From NCBI GenBank assembly GCA_012517485.1, contig JAAYUT010000435.1:1-6504 (forward strand): a stretch of DNA of 6,504 nucleotides, given 5' to 3'. This document shows, one piece after another, positions 5,835-6,504 of this stretch. The position numbers were made by a program, and so were the translations under genes. This DNA comes from Candidatus Atribacter fermentans (GTDB taxonomy: Bacteria > Atribacterota > Atribacteria > Atribacterales > Atribacteraceae). Within the stretch, counting starts at the first letter, position 1. Each line of letters opens with the position of its first letter. The notes beneath the pieces were generated by a model, which saw only the letters and a program-made list of their open reading frames with translations, did no database searches and was not told the DNA's origin.

Positions 5835-6504
5835 TCAAATTATTGCAATTTCAGTATCCGATTTAAATAGATGCATTTTAGAAGTGTCAACTGCAATTTT
5901 GAGGTCATCGCCAACACCTGTTCTGGTTTGCATATCAAGAACAGCCACCAGGGTATGAGGTCCAGTGGTGAGGTAAATGATTTGTTCTGAACCTAAAGGT
6001 TCGACAACATCAACGGTCGTATTGATAACCGATCCAGGCAATGCTGATTCTTTGCTCACTTCGCTGTCAAAAAGATCTTGAGGCCGAATACCAAAGGTTA
6101 ATTCATGGTTCACATATGGAAGCAATTTTTCTTTAAATTCAGCTGGAATATTCAGTTTGAAAGACTGACCGTCAAGATAGAGATCGTCGCCTTCTTTTTT
6201 CAAAACAACATCGAGAAAATTCATTGATGGAGTTCCGATAAATCCGGCAACGAACTTATTAACTGGCTTGTTGTAAAGCTCAAGGGGGCTTCCAACTTGT
6301 TGAACTAACCCATCACGCATAACAACGATCCGGTCACCCATGGTCATTGCCTCAATTTGGTCATGAGTTACATAGATCATGGTCGTTTTTAACCGATCAT
6401 GCAATTTTGAGAGCTCCGCTCTCATTTGGACTCTCAATTTGGCGTCTAAATTGGAGAGAGGTTCGTCAAACAAAAATACTTTTGGATGCCGAACGATAGC
6501 TCGA
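5835..6504 (-). CDS. MalK/UgpC/MsmX-type sugar ABC transporter ATPase, partial (N-terminus beyond window)
   Basis: It hydrolyses ATP at the inner face of the membrane to drive sugar or glycerol-phosphate import. The 222 visible residues begin at RAIVRHPK, just after the position of the signature motif. They contain Walker B with the catalytic Glu (VFLFDEP, residues 9-15), the D-loop SNLDA, and the switch His in YVTHDQ. The sequence then runs through MTMGDRIVVM and the typical GSPLELYNKP and FVAGFIGTPSMNF blocks. The remainder is the C-terminal OB-fold (TOBE) region, with FGIRPQDL and EPLGSEQIIYL, characteristic of the CUT1-family ATPases. Walker A and the LSGGQ signature lie outside the window. 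A TTG shortly inside the window is internal to Walker B and is not the start. It is a different transporter family from the peptide-type importer at the left edge. MalK-like proteins may serve several sugar systems, so the substrate is unknown. Confidence 0.95.
   Translation of the reverse strand, partial: RAIVRHPKVFLFDEPLSNLDAKLRVQMRAELSKLHDRLKTTMIYVTHDQIEAMTMGDRIVVMRDGLVQQVGSPLELYNKPVNKFVAGFIGTPSMNFLDVVLKKEGDDLYLDGQSFKLNIPAEFKEKLLPYVNHELTFGIRPQDLFDSEVSKESALPGSVINTTVDVVEPLGSEQIIYLTTGPHTLVAVLDMQTRTGVGDDLKIAVDTSKMHLFKSDTEIAII

Noticed and set aside
5722..5958. Small plus-strand gene between gap and the ABC ATPase
   Set aside because: It runs through the terminator hairpin and into the ATPase coding region on the other strand, and has no ribosome site or recognisable product.

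Overview
The window is a gene-dense stretch of an AT-rich bacterial chromosome. Every gene I can support lies on the minus strand, so the reading order is from high to low coordinates. I see no RNA genes, mobile elements, CRISPR arrays or phage genes. The substrate-binding protein has a cleavable signal peptide without a lipobox cysteine, which fits a periplasm and so a diderm cell. Strong Shine-Dalgarno sites, frequent TTG and GTG starts, and two sugar/peptide importer families suggest an anaerobic heterotroph. Thermotogota, Atribacterota or a related lineage would fit, but this is an inference I cannot confirm from the sequence alone.

Right edge (5835-6504): the C-terminal two thirds of a MalK/UgpC/MsmX-type sugar ABC transporter ATPase. 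It ends just before a GC-rich hairpin that probably terminates that transcript. The intergenic stretch 5606-5834 holds this hairpin, a good sigma-70-like promoter reading leftward (TTGACG, 16 bp, TATAAT), and a Fur-box-like dyad just past the predicted transcription start.

Centre (about 2530-5605): from that promoter run gap (GAPDH), tpiA (triosephosphate isomerase), secG (translocase subunit) and a nicotinate phosphoribosyltransferase-like gene. The gaps between them are about 10-20 nt, and the next Shine-Dalgarno often touches or overlaps the previous stop codon. The phosphoglycerate kinase gene that usually sits between gap and tpiA is missing here.

Left (1-2515): the series continues, with a 16-nt gap and no terminator, into a family 5 (DppA/OppA-type) solute-binding protein and the start of its DppB/OppB-type permease, which is cut by the window edge. 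A 14-bp stem-loop without a U-tract lies between the binding protein and the permease, directly upstream of the permease ribosome binding site. It probably sets unequal expression of the two.

Taken together, the window looks like one long transcription unit joining lower glycolysis, protein export, NAD salvage and a peptide-type importer. I did not find clear evidence of an undescribed system. The most noteworthy points are the operon composition, the intercistronic stem-loop and the possible metal/redox regulator site at the gap promoter.
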